Both the position numbers and the translations under genes were made by a program. Under the pieces are notes generated by a model that worked only from the letters and a program-made list of their open reading frames with translations, searched no databases and had not been told where the DNA came from. A stretch of 64,000 nt of DNA from Akebia trifoliata (Eukaryota; Streptophyta; Magnoliopsida; Ranunculales; Lardizabalaceae): NCBI GenBank assembly GCA_017979445.1, contig CM030711.1:47911560-47975559 (forward strand), read 5' to 3'. The stretch's first letter is position 1. Every line of letters begins with the position of its first letter. Below are positions 48,401-61,025 of the stretch, piece by piece.

Positions 48401-51400
48401 CTCAAAGAACAAGCCTCTAAACTCCTCAAATTGTTTACACCAAAATTATAAAATAAAAAAAAAAAACAAACCGAGAATACTTAAGAAGAACAACTCTTGA
48501 GTCGTTGACTCTTTTCCTTCAGAAGTATGCCCGTTCCTTTCTTTCCAAAGCCCCCAGCAAATAGCAAAGGGAGTAATCTTGTGAAGAATCCTTTCTCTAC
48601 TAGAAAATTTTGAGGACAACCCACATTTTAACAAAAGAAGAAACCGAGAAAGGATGACACCAAGCCAAATTGAATAAAGATAAGAAACGAGACCACACTA
48701 CTGAAGCCAAAGGACAATGAAAGAAAATATGACCAACTGACTCCCCACTTTCCTTACAAAGGCAACAGAAGTCCACAAGGTATTGCCCCCTCACTCTAAG
48801 AAAATCTAAAGTAGGGAGTCTATTCATGGCAGCCAACCACAAAAAGAAAGACACTTTAGAAGGGACCAAGCTGCAGACACATCAGGGAGGGACTCATGGC
48901 TACCATCCAAAAGAGAAAAGAAAAAGCTAACAAACAAGCTTTCTCCACAACCCATCCCTAGGCCGAACCTCCAAAGCCACCTCCCGAGTAACGCCCTATT
49001 AACAAACCTAATACTTCTAATTCCCAACCCCCCAAATTTCGTAGGACACACTAACCTCCAGTTCACCAAGTGAAACTTCCAATTACCTTGCCGATCTTTC
49101 CACAAAAAACTCCTCACCAACTTCTCAAATTGTTCCTCTACTTTACTTGGCATCATAAACAAAGACAAGAAATGAATCGGAATAATCGACAAAGCACTTT
49201 TAATTAGAGTAAGTTTCCCTTCTTTTGAAAGGTACCTCGCTTTCTAGGAATCCAACGTTTTTCTTAATCTTTCAAGCACAGGCTCCAACACACTTGACAA
49301 TCTATAATGAGCCCCAAGAGGGAGGCCCAAATACGTGGAAGGGAAGGAACCCACCTAACAACCCAAGAAATCAGCCCAAGCATGGAGATCAAGCACTTCT
49401 CCCAATCCAAAAATTGTACTCTTCCTTAGATTAATAGGTAGACCCGAGACCGCCTCAAAACAAAACAGAAGACCCCGAAGAAAACAAACTTGACTGGTTT
49501 GCGCCTCAAGGAACAAAAGGGTAGCATCTGCAAATTGTAAATGAGAAAGTTGGAGCATCTCCTGACACTCCAAAGGCCCTCAAAGCCCCCGCCTCATTAG
49601 CCTAGCAATCATCCTTCCCAGGGCATTGACCACCAAGTTAAAAAGGAAGGGGGATAAAGGGATCTCCTTGTCTAAGCCCACGAGAACTTTTGAAAAAACC
49701 AGCAGGAGAGCCATTCACAAGGACTGAAAAGGAAGCTGAAGTGATGCACTTACTAATCCAAGAAATCCATTTTTCTTCAAAACTATCTAATCATGTACCT
49801 TAAGAACTCCACATGATTATACGCTTTTTCAATGTCTATCTTGCAAACTCGATCAGGAGTACCAATTCTATTTCTGGAGTCAATGAGAGTTGGTACTCCT
49901 AGTCTAGTTTGCAAGATAGACAATGAAAAAGCGTACGATCCAACCATATTTTGTGGGGTTTGATCCCTTTTGTAATCTGTTGGAGCCTATGGAAAGAGAG
50001 AAATGGCTCAATCTTCGAATGAAAGGAGATATCTGTGCAGGCAGTTGTCTAGTCCCTCGTTAGCCTTCTTGTTCTTTTGGTGCAAGCTATGTAAAGAGTT
50101 TAAAAGTATTTTCTTTTGAAGATTTTCTTGTAAGGTGGGATAGGGTGTGTTACGTGAGTAATTTTAGTGCGAAGTAGTGCACTTGAGGTTGTGGGTTTGC
50201 TTGGTTGTTTTTGTTGTTGTAGGTCTTTTTCTTTCTTGGGTTGGTCACCTCGACCTCCCTTTTAATAAAAAAAAATCAGCTTTACTTATAAAAAAAATGG
50301 AGGGAAAAGCAGGGCCACATAATGTGGTACCAAATGGAGTTATTATAGAAAGTTTTGAACTTATACCTCCCACAAGACCCATCTTTCCAAACCGCGCCTT
50401 GTTCACATCCTGTCATCCCAATACTTCATTTAGGCCAAAGACCGCCTAAGTGTTATGCGTAGGGTTGGATCCCTACACTAGTCCTAGATCTATGCCATGT
50501 GTCAGTAATTAGCCCAATATTGGATGTATATTGAGACAAATTCTGAAGATGCTAATTGGTATAAGTATTTTCTCCAAGACCCTGGACGATTTTGGTACCT
50601 CCCTCCTGGTGTGTGTGAATGTGTGTGTGTCTGTGTGTGTGTGTGAGAGAGAAAAAGATGTAAGGAATAAGAATCCACACCAAAAGTTGTCCCAAAATCT
50701 GACTCTAATCCCCTTCACAACTTTGAACATAATTCTACTACGAAACTCTGAAATAATCTTGTGGATACCTTTCCACAGCCCACACCCATATGCTGATATT
50801 ACTGCCCCACTTTCCAATTTCCCAGCTGAGTCTTTCCACACCATATTTCAACTTTATGATGTCCTTCCATAAGTTATAGAATGAACTATTCTTAAATGTC
50901 ATTTAAACCAAGACAAACACAATATAAAATAGGTAAACAAAACAAACAAGATATGAACCAGAAAAACATGATAACTAAAGCACCTAAACAGGCAAGAAAA
51001 AAGATGTGGCAAACCAAAATATAAGTATTAGTCACAAATGGCTTAATTGATAGGTATTTACACTTACCATCTCTGTGTCATCAAGGATGACTACGGCGCT
51101 GTCCGCCCCAAGAACAACATCAAGACCTTTCTGATGTTTTTGGGTGCAATCAGATTGTGAAATCACTCTAGAATTGAAGTATACTCTTCCAGGATCAAGG
51201 AGATTTGCCATTTCCAATGCATAAGATTGTTCTCCCATCGTGTATACATACATCTCGTACATACTGCTTGCTTCTTTCAGAAAAGTCCGTACAAAGGGCC
51301 TCAATTTTGTCATCATGTGCATAGAGTCCAACTTGAAAAGGTTTCCACTTGGAATATCTACTCATTTTTTTTAAATGTCAAAACCAGTAATAACGATAAA

Positions 51401-54400
51401 ACAGTCACTAAACAGATAATAGAGTACAAATTTCAGTAAAATAAACAATAAAATAACTATGATAGTGACTTCAGTGCAGAAGGTAAAAGGACATGGAAAT
51501 TATAAAAATCTCACTATCAGCAAGTTACTGAGAATAGCATTGTTAACCTGTTTATTTTTCTCAAACTTTAGGCTTTTATGCCAACTTAAGAAACTTCAGA
51601 CTTCATTAAAATTAGATGCTAATGGAAAATTTTACACAAGCAAGTGTCAATTGCTGATGTAACCTAAACCAAAAAAAAAGTCTCGATAAAGAAAAATCTA
51701 CACAGATTAGAATGGCTGAGGTGAACTGAAAAAGGTCATACCTTGCAATGAATCTGTTTGGCTCTTCAAATGTTCCTCTCCAGGTGAAATATCTAGAAGC
51801 CTAGTTGAATTTAGTAGTGTGTGATCTAAGTCCAGAACCAAGTAAAGTTTTTTCCTCTTATGCAACAAATTCTTCAGATCATACCCACGTAATCGAGTCA
51901 TTTCTTCACTGCCAATTTTTAAAGCCTGCAAAACATTTATTTTCCACATACTATTCATACAAAGCTAAAAAAAAAATAAACATAAAATAAGCTATGGTCA
52001 GAGTTTGTAGAGGGCACGGTATCTGATTGAAAGTATATTAGCTCTCAACATTCTGGGAGGAAATAATTCAAGATTTCCCTTCTAAAGTAACCAAAAATAG
52101 AAAGAAAACTCCATGGCGACCAAAGAAATTATACCTTATGTATATAGCCAAACGCCACAGCAGATCCATCATCCATGTGTTGCCCACATCTTACGCACAT
52201 TTCTCTAAAAAATGCTGGATGAGGGCATGTGTCCTTATTTATGGATGCATCTACATTCCATTATCAGTTAGATCCAATACATAAATGTCAAATATTCAAC
52301 CAAAAATTGAAATGCAACCAGAAATCGATTATAAGATCTCAGTTATCTGGCTAACATGTATAGAAGCAGGTAGTTTCAAATGTTCACGAACAAATTTTGC
52401 CACTGGTAAAAGGACTAAAATAATAAACTCCTCTCTAATAGGAAAATAAAATAATGATAAAAGAAAAGGCATATTTCACGACAGGTGAACAGCTTAATAT
52501 TTCTAATATTTCTTGAAGAGCTAAGCACCATAACAAAGGAGAAAGTCTTAAGTCAATCAAGACTTAAAAATGACTTTTAAGCGTAAAGTCGGTGAACGGG
52601 AAGAATGAGCCCCTCGCGCCTTTTTTCTTTCAGAGGTAGAAGCAAGTTCCAGAGGGAGGATTGTTGGTACTCTACCCCGTTAGTTCCAAATTCCAATGAG
52701 CCTAATTTTCCTGCTTCTGTGATTTGGGCCCCCTAAAATTCCTTCCAAAATTACCTTTTTGTCTTTGTTCAGAAATTCTTGGTGCTTTCCTAGATCAGTT
52801 CTTCAAATGTTTCATAATTGGAGGTTCACGGGGTTGACCAAAAGAGAGGATTTTATGGATGTTCATGCCCCTCACAGTTTGTTTGGGTCTATGGAAGGAG
52901 AGGAACCCCCCGGGGGGGGGGGGGGGGGGGGGGTTTTCGACAGGAAGGGAAGGAGGAATTCAATACAGGAGGTTGCAATTAGTATTTTGGATTTTGTATT
53001 CTATTTGGGTCTAATTGTTTAAGGAGTTTAGAGGCATCTTCTTTAAGGACCTCCTTGATGCCTGAGTAGTTTTTGTTTTCTTTTTGACGTCCATCTGAGT
53101 CACCCCCCGACAAATACTAGTAAGTAATTTATTCAAAAAAAAAAGTGTAGATGTCCTGTACTGATTTAGAGATAAAAGCAAATATGTAGTGACTTTCTTT
53201 TAAATGCTTATTCCTTTAAAATATATAAATGAACACACACATGCTTGCAAAGTTCAGTGTCCTTAGAACATTAACCAGATGTTTTGTGATTAACCGGGAA
53301 ATGTTAGCAGAAAAGCTATCCAATTGGTCATAAAAGAGCACCTGATTCTTCTTGCATGCTTGTAATTGAAGATGTCCCATGGGGTTCCTTTATATCTTCC
53401 AATTCATCCATTTTGCGCCTTTTAATCCTGCAATTTCACTAATAAGGTTAAATCATTTCGAAGATTCTGATTAGTAGTAAATAATTCAATGGAAAAAGAC
53501 AAAGCACAAGCATAACCAGATGCACATTAGGTTTCTGATTTGGACAAAGCATCAGCAATACATTAGCTTCACCACTAGTGCAATGAGAAATAGGAATGGG
53601 TCCCAATTGGATCAGAGCATTAGTGAACCACATCAATACCTATTGTCCAATCTAGGGTTGCCTAGTTCTTTAGTTAGATACCGAACCAGTTCGCGGTAAA
53701 GTTCGCTATGGGTTTGTCAAATGTAGCGAAACAAACGTATTCCTATTTTACTTACAACACTCTCCGCATGTCAATGATATTTGAGATATCCCCCTAAAAC
53801 TTCAAATTAATAGTATACCCCTTTGACTTTGGTCTTTATTAATAGACTAATAAAAAATGACCAAATATGCTTGATTTTTTCTTCCCAAAATATGCCATCT
53901 TCATCTCTTTTTTACCCTATTCATCACTTCAACTTGCAAATGCCCTCATCTCTTTCTACTCCTACAAACCAGGTTCATTCTCGAGTAGCAAACTGCAAAC
54001 CCGAATTCAAACGGAGCGAACCCATGAATCAGGTAACATAGGTCCAATCCAACAGTCCAAAAGTAAACATCCATGTCACGTGGACCACCAAATATGACAA
54101 ATAATTCTTGAATAATTTCAACAAGGCTGACATCATTTGATCTTTCTGATTTATCATCCCAGAGAAGTCCTCCAAAGCTGGATTCTTTATTATTTCTCTT
54201 AGTTGCCAAAGTGAATACAATTCCTCCAATATAAAAGAACTCCATGAATGTTGATGCCATAAAACTTCTTCAAACTGGAGCCACAAAAGCTCAAATTTAC
54301 TTCCCAACTAACCACACACAGTCCCCATGACCATTGTTGCTCGAAATAATCCTTCTCTCGAGCTTTTTTTAGCCAAACCAACTAAACCACTTTCCTAGAA

Positions 54401-57400
54401 AAGTTATATTTTGAGGTTCCTAAAGCCCAAGCAATCAACCCTTTCACGTCAACACACAATCCTTCATTTGGCAAGGAGAACAGCCACTCCAAAATAAATC
54501 AATCCAGATTTTCTTCAATCTTTAGTAAACAAAAAGCAAAGATCATCAACATGCAGTACACCAGGTTGTTAAGAGAAAATATTCTTGGCCAGAGAAATAT
54601 GATTCCCAAGGGATACATGTAGCTCTACTTCCCGAAATTCATAGTCCTAACTTGGTATGGGGCTAAACAATGTGTCTACTGTCTAGATTGTCCTACATCA
54701 ATTTTTGGTATCCGACCAGATGCACATCAAAAACCTACAAGTCCAGGCATGATGGCTAAGGAGCTTCCTAATAGAGCTCCAATGGCGTTCCAACAACAAT
54801 CAATGCCTCAATAGAAGTATCCAACGAGCATTCAAAACACCTTAGAGCACCACAATGAGTATGTTGACTGATTTGATGAATTTATAAAAGCCTGTGTTAA
54901 AGTTCCAAAACTAGGTGGAAAGATTAGCCTTAATGTTCTCCAGCAGACAAATTAGTTTTCATTCTTTCAATTGTTTTAGGCCCTGATGGGTAGGTTGCAA
55001 AATACAGTAAAACGTGAAACTTTGCGTTTACAATGTTTTACCATCATGACTTTTACGAGTTTTTACAACTTTTCAATAATCATGTGCTTGGCAGTATCTC
55101 AAAAAATAAATTTTTGGTCATGCTTGGTTGACCAAAAAAAAGGTAAGAAATTTACAAAATTAAAAATAAAATTACATTTTTCTTTTGTTTTTTTTTACTT
55201 TTAAAAGACGGAGCTATTGGACTGGTATAGATTAAAGAACAGTAGCAATGTCGTACTTTACCTCAACAAAAAATTACATTATTCGCCTCACGCCTTAGCG
55301 TCCAAAAACATTGCTTTAAATCTCTTAAAAACAGGTTTCAAATCCAACTGAACAACCAAAATCACAAGATCCAAAAGCCAAAAGAAATAAAAGAATGAGA
55401 TTCCATAAAATATCTAGCTTAAACAGGAGTTAGAATGAGCATTGGGGGAAAATGGATATCAGAAATTCACGAGCCTCGAAAGAAATTGAGATACAATTTT
55501 CAGACATATAAAACTCTAATTGTAATTCCCTGAAAAATTATTACATATTCCAAGGAATAAATTTTATGAAATTTGTTGATTACTAATCAAAGATGTGATG
55601 GGATAGTTTGTAAGTCAATCGGGTATTGTTTGTAGGTTTAAAACTGTCGAGAAACATAGTTTTGCGTGAGTTTGATTTAATGATTTAAGTTGGTTGATCC
55701 AAAATAATATTTTAGAAGAATATTTATGAGTATAAAGAGCTAATTCATATTCATTTATGTAAACATATCAAGAGAAGTCGACTCTTAAAATTGTTTGTCT
55801 CTTGACTTTAATTTAGGTGTTGATCTCGTTAGGAAGTGAAAGTGAATAAAAAGATGGACTAGTTGATTAAATATTCAGGACACCAAGTTCAAAAGCTAAG
55901 AATTGAATCTGAAAACGTAAGGAACTTCAATTTCTTAATTGTAGTCGTAGATTTATTTTTTTTAAACAGTTTTTATTTCAAAGTAATGATTATTTAAAAA
56001 TTTATGTTCAATGTAGGTTTTTTGGCAAAAATCCGTGCATGTTAGTTTAGAATTTTGATCTATCGATGTTGTATTTATGTTATAGGAGATTTTGTTTGTT
56101 GACATCAACATGCAGCAAAAAGGTTTAATTTTAAAAGGTGTTCTTTAAAATTTCTTTTGAAAGAAATAAAAAAATAAAAATTTGAAAGAAATTTTATTGT
56201 GATGTCAAGAATGATTTTATTAATTTTGAAAAAGAATTTCAATGTTTGGACTAGTGGGAAAAAATGAAGTTTCAAAAGAGATTTTGGTTGTACGTTATTG
56301 TTGATATTATAGTACTTATTGATGTGTATGGTGTATGAATACCCAGGTACATTAGATTAGCCGGTGCAATTGCGAGGTGTGTTTTATATTTAGCTCGTGT
56401 GATTGTGAGGTGTTATTTCTTTTCCTAGTTTTAGCTTGCATGATCGCGAGGTGGATGTTGTGACGATATGGTATTTCACAGAAAGATTGGGTATTTATAC
56501 TCATACTTAGTGTTATTTTTCAATTTAATTATGTATTATAAAAAAAAAATGTTTAATGTTTCGAAAATAAAAAGAATAATTATACTTATATATATTTTAT
56601 TGATCTATTAAAAGGTTAGAAAATACCTATAAAGAATAGTTGGTCGTAACTTTCCGAAGCGTCACACTACTCTAGGATATAGATTGAGATATCTAATCTC
56701 GCTAATAGTATGGGATGCTTTGGAGATCAGCACTACTCTTGATATCCGGAAAATTCCCTTCTACCTTTAATAGAGAACAAGGTGTAAAGGTAATGTTTGT
56801 ACAAGACTAGAGTTATTTGAGATTCGCACGCACGCTCAATGGGTATAGACGAAGCTAGCTAACCAGCCAATGATCATTAGCAATCTAGAATAGTCGCACG
56901 GATTTGACCAACGTTAAGGAGGCATGTTTCACTATTGCCCTGGTCAAACGGACAACCCGAGCCAAATAAACAGCTACCATCTAGTGGTATAGCTTGTTGG
57001 CCACAAAATAAGGAACTGACGGTGGGATTTCACACCTATGAAGTATTGGAGCATATAAATATCTTGATTGAGATGTTCACATCAATCGTGATCTTCAACC
57101 TCTATTCTAACACAGTATCATTGATTGTATATTATGTTGATGCCGAGATGATTTACGGATGTTTACATTTACGGTATCTCAATTAAATTATTTAAATATG
57201 ATTATTTCAGTATGTTTATTCGATTATTTTTGTAATTGATATTATTTGAAATAAAACCTGCATATTTTTAAAATTGCTTTTAGTGTGATTAATCTACATA
57301 TTAGGACTATATTTTGAAACATATGTTTCCTATTAGGTAAGTCCCCTATTATTCACCCTATCAATCATCTCATTTTCAAGAAGTTCCAGTGATCGATGGC

Positions 57401-59251
57401 TAACTTTATGATTGTTGCAATTTCAAGAAAAGTAGGTGTGTGTGTTGTGAGTGTCAGTAGATGGTAGGTCAATTTATGCTGAGAGAGCAGGTCAGTATAT
57501 TCTTGGCAATAGGTGCCATTAGTTCTTTTTGTTATATATAAATTAAGGGAGTTGTGAGAGAGGATTGTTGCTTTTGTTTATGTATCGTATTTAGTTATGC
57601 TTCCACTGCAATATATAATATCATTGTTTGAAATTGTTGAGTTATATGTGGTTATAACTATATGGGAAATATCTCACACCTCGAGATTCTAACACTTAAT
57701 CATGGGGATGTGTGCTAGAATTTTGGGGCGTAACACTAAAACCTTTTTTAAATTCGATTTTCAATCGTACCCTAAACCCAAAATTGAATTATTAGGGCTT
57801 CCAAATTCGACAACTAATGAGTCTTTACTAGAGATGAGAGACTTGATTGTTGAAGAAAGATCACTTGGAGAGAGAGAGAAAGAGTACCTGCTCTTTCTTC
57901 CCTTCGACTGGTAGAGAGAGGTGAAATAAGATTTGTTAAGGGAGTGAGTTTTATGGGGTTTTGCAGAGCATTTTTGCCCACAAAAGTTTCTGCCTATTTT
58001 ACTCATTTTTTACAATGTTTAACTGTGATTTACAATGGGCCCACACGAGAATGATATCACCAAGCACGTGAAGAATGTAAAACGCAGAAAATTATTACTA
58101 TTCCAAATTTTTACAGTGTTTTGCAACATAAACAAGTGGAGCCTTAATCTCACAAGAAATGGAGGTTTACATTACAACTCTGGTCCTTGGTGGTTGTCCA
58201 AAAGAGTAGGATCCATTGTTTACTTTTACTATTCAAAGCTTCTAGTAAGGATGCAAATCAGTTATATTTTAGTACATACCGAACCTAAACGCATATCATT
58301 ATGACTACAAGCATATTAGTGTTGAGTATCAAGCACCATCGATCCTCATGGATCAAAATTGAGCAAGGAAATAAAAGATGGACATTGTTATAAGGTGTTT
58401 TCTACGCAATGAAAAGGATATTAGAAGTTCCTAGTGAGGTGGAAAGCTTGGCTTCTATCAGATCATATTTGAATCACTAAGGGACAAACGACTCAATTCA
58501 GACCTCAGGGAATAGTATTAGGTTATTAACTCAATGAAGCTGAGTTTAGTAGGTTGGTTGCCACAAAAGATTACAGAGCCCATCCTTACAAAAGTCCTCC
58601 TAAAAAATCATATTAAAGCAAATTTAAGACCCTAGCATCCAATCTTTGATTATCTTAAAACTACCAAATCCCAAATTCTCTAGAAAAGGTCCCAAATTTC
58701 CAAGTTGTACCCTTAGCTCTCTTTCAATCAATTAACTAACAGAACTGACAAATTATTCCTATAAATAAAAACCCGGAAACCATTCCCCTTAATCTCCCAT
58801 TTCGCAATTGCAAGAAGATGCAAGCGTAACTAATGACCTTGTAAGATTTTCGGTCAAACCTCAATTCCTTATCCAACTATCCGAAGTATTCGACTTCTGG
58901 ATGGTGCGCAATTGGATGCATAAATTCGCACTAAACTACTTAATGAGTACATCATTAACTGTTCATTTCTATTTCCTCACACATTTTTACTAACTTTTCA
59001 ACCAAAATTTTCAAACCACTTCATTCGATGATTCAAATTATTAAGAATAATTAAAAATGTGAAACATACCTATCTGCTTCAAAATCTTCTTCTTCTTCTT
59101 CTTCTTCTTCTTCTTCTTCTTCTTGATCGTCATTTTCTTCTTCTTGATCTGGAGCTGCATCCGAAGAAACTGCATCCAATTCGGCATCAATTAGTGCCGC
59201 AAAATCATCGCTGCTTGAAGAGTGCACTGGAGAATCTGCCGCCAAGCTCAT
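45458..59251 (-). CDS. CPL4: RNA polymerase II CTD phosphatase-like 4 (FCP1-BRCT), exon 3 frameshift
   Basis: Exons: 59251-59070, 53427-53342, 52251-52135, 51925-51742, 51357-51068, 46878-46690, 46589-46551, 45769-45458, all GT-AG. The protein would be about 465 aa (Arabidopsis CPL4 about 440). The N-terminus is [16 protein letters not shown] with a 12-Glu run encoded by a CTT microsatellite (59088-59125). A Cys/His motif (TCPHP then CVRCGQ) is in exon 3. The FCP1 catalytic core carries DLDHTLL (phosphoaspartate motif) in exon 4 and continues through exons 5-6. A BRCT domain is in exon 8 ([19 protein letters not shown]). It is a nuclear enzyme that removes phosphates from the Pol II C-terminal domain. 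Exon 3 is 117 nt where the frame needs 116: one extra base at about 52199-52210 creates a premature stop unless the acceptor at 52206/52205 is used. All other phases close, so sequence error or a recent mutation is likely. Confidence 0.88.
47640..48283 (+). mobile_element. LINE fragment (zf-RVT region) in CPL4 intron 5
   Basis: Plus-strand blocks encode [18 protein letters not shown], then [16 protein letters not shown] and a cysteine-rich [18 protein letters not shown], the L1 C-terminal zinc-binding region. Frames are broken. The 3' end abuts the tail of an oppositely oriented LINE at about 48284. Confidence 0.75.
48284..49870 (-). mobile_element. LINE fragment (RT to 3' end) in CPL4 intron 5
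   Basis: On the minus strand: RT blocks [33 protein letters not shown] (degenerate catalytic box), then [36 protein letters not shown] and WGLWKERNG, with a 3' end near 48290-48310. Several frameshifts and stops. Truncated at its 5' end by a junction with a second LINE. Confidence 0.85.
49815..49940. repeat. Inverted repeat at the LINE-LINE junction
   Basis: The arms are 49815-49872 and 49885-49940, with about six mismatches and a 12-bp spacer. Shared block: ATCTTGCAAACT and its complement. Confidence 0.85.
49885..50299 (+). mobile_element. Internally deleted LINE, head to head with the previous one
   Basis: It starts with the same RT segment ([12 protein letters not shown]) as the minus-strand LINE, in opposite orientation. 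It then jumps to the C-terminal [13 protein letters not shown] and a 3' UTR ending in an A-rich tail at 50287-50299. Confidence 0.75.
52640..53144 (+). mobile_element. 5'-truncated LINE 3' end in CPL4 intron 2
   Basis: Typical LINE C-terminal text (TTTGGGTCTATGGAAGGAGA, near 52883) and a T/G-rich 3' UTR, ending in a poly(A) tract at 53135-53144. It contains the 22-G homopolymer at 52912-52933. Confidence 0.6.
52912..52933 (+). repeat. Poly(G) run of 22, preceded by poly(C)
   Basis: A CCCCCC tract immediately precedes 22 uninterrupted G bases, which can fold on itself and also form G-quadruplexes. Length is prone to assembly error. Confidence 0.85.
53428..59069 (-). other. CPL4 intron 1 (5.6 kb)
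   Basis: A large intron with no extra exon seen. It holds a 2.2-kb solo LTR (55521-57735). The open frames near 54000-54380 (minus) and 57702-58006 were not recognised. Confidence 0.65.
55521..57735 (+). mobile_element. Probable solo LTR in CPL4 intron 1, 2215 bp
   Basis: It starts TGTAATTCCCTGA and ends GGGGCGTAACA, imperfect inverted TG/CA termini of Gypsy type. Flanks are CTAAT (55516-55520) and CTAAA (57736-57740), a 4-of-5 match for a target duplication. A TATA box (TATATAAATTAAGG) near 57534 sits about 200 bp before the 3' end, as expected for U3-R-U5 in the plus orientation. A GCGAGGTG-type motif repeats three times at 56370-56455. No internal coding region. Confidence 0.75.
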
Positions 59252-59253
59252 AA

Positions 59254-59487
59254 CTGAACCAAAACACACAAAATCAAACAAATTTCTTCTTACATAATGA
59301 TTAAGATAAATCAATAAGTCCTAAAACCTAGATTTAACCAGTTACAGAAAATTCCTACAGTTGCCCTTTTGACTCTTTAACCTCTAACCTGGAAAAGAAA
59401 ATCAAAATTGAACCCTAATGCTTATAATGCTTGAAAGAGAAGAGGAAATAAGATGTATATCTAGGGTTTTTTCTAGGGTTCTTTTAC
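59254..59487 (-). other. Probable 5'-UTR intron of CPL4
   Basis: The minus strand reads TACAG/GTAAAAG at 59488/59487 and TTGGTTCAG/TT just before the ATG at 59251. A leader intron of 234 nt is plausible. No protein evidence bears on it. Confidence 0.5.
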
Positions 59488-60511
59488 CTGTATTCAACTG
59501 AATTCGGATTTGTTCCTCAAGTTTGTGAGTTTTTCGTATCAAATGTGTTTAGGACAATGTACCTTAATTCCTTCTTTGATGGAAGATATGCAGGAAGTCA
59601 ATTTTTCTCTTCATTTTATTTATGATTTTCAATAAAAACAGATAGAGAGAGTCTAAGGTGTGGTTCTTGTAATCCAAAAGATGGATACTGGGCCACGAAA
59701 CCTACTAATTAAGGATAGAATTATAAATCATTTAGTTCGAGCATAATCTAAATCAACTAGAGGATGCAAAAATTCTAGAAAAATTCTCACGAGCAATCAA
59801 ACACTGAAATTGTAATAAACTCTCACTGAAAATTTTCCTAGGTTGAACTCCAAAAATCCAACTCTCAAGAGTACAACTCCATGAATCAAACAGACCCTAA
59901 ATATGTTTTTTCTTTAGAAAGCAAAGACAATAAACATGTATGAGATATTTACAAAACTCAAATTACCTTCCCATTTGTACTCTTTTAATAATGTTTTAAA
60001 TAAGGTCAACTGTTAAAAATCCAAAAGTTTTAAATTAAGCCATTGTGGTAATATCTGATAGCTATCTCTCCTTTGAGAATCATTCTGATTCCTCCAACCT
60101 CATTCCCAAGAAGCAATACCAAACAAAAAAGATGATTAAACCAAATGCAGAGTTGGATTCCCCATTTCATCTGAATTTGCCTTAAACAAGAGACTAAAGT
60201 GTAGGGTATCTACAGTTTAGCTAAAAATTAAAGTAAATTAAAGAAGAAAAAATTAAACTAAATTGATTACTCAAAATTAAACTAAATTAAAGACCATTTT
60301 CTTACCTCTAACAAACCATGCAAACTAAATTGATTACTCAAAATTAGTCTTCTTAAACCCTGTATTACTTATTTATAACCAAACCCTTTGTTCAGGGTGC
60401 ATGGATTCAGAGTTGCAATAGAAAACCCATTAGATTAGAAGAAAAAAACATATATTTGATTATTCACAATTGCTCATCATAAACCCCGAAATTAAAAGAC
60501 AATCTTCTTAC

Positions 60512-61025
<514 letters not shown>

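Noticed and set aside
53946..54381. Overlapping minus-strand frames of 60-104 residues in CPL4 intron 1
   Set aside because: No recognisable domain, frames overlap each other, and no transcript-like signals were seen.
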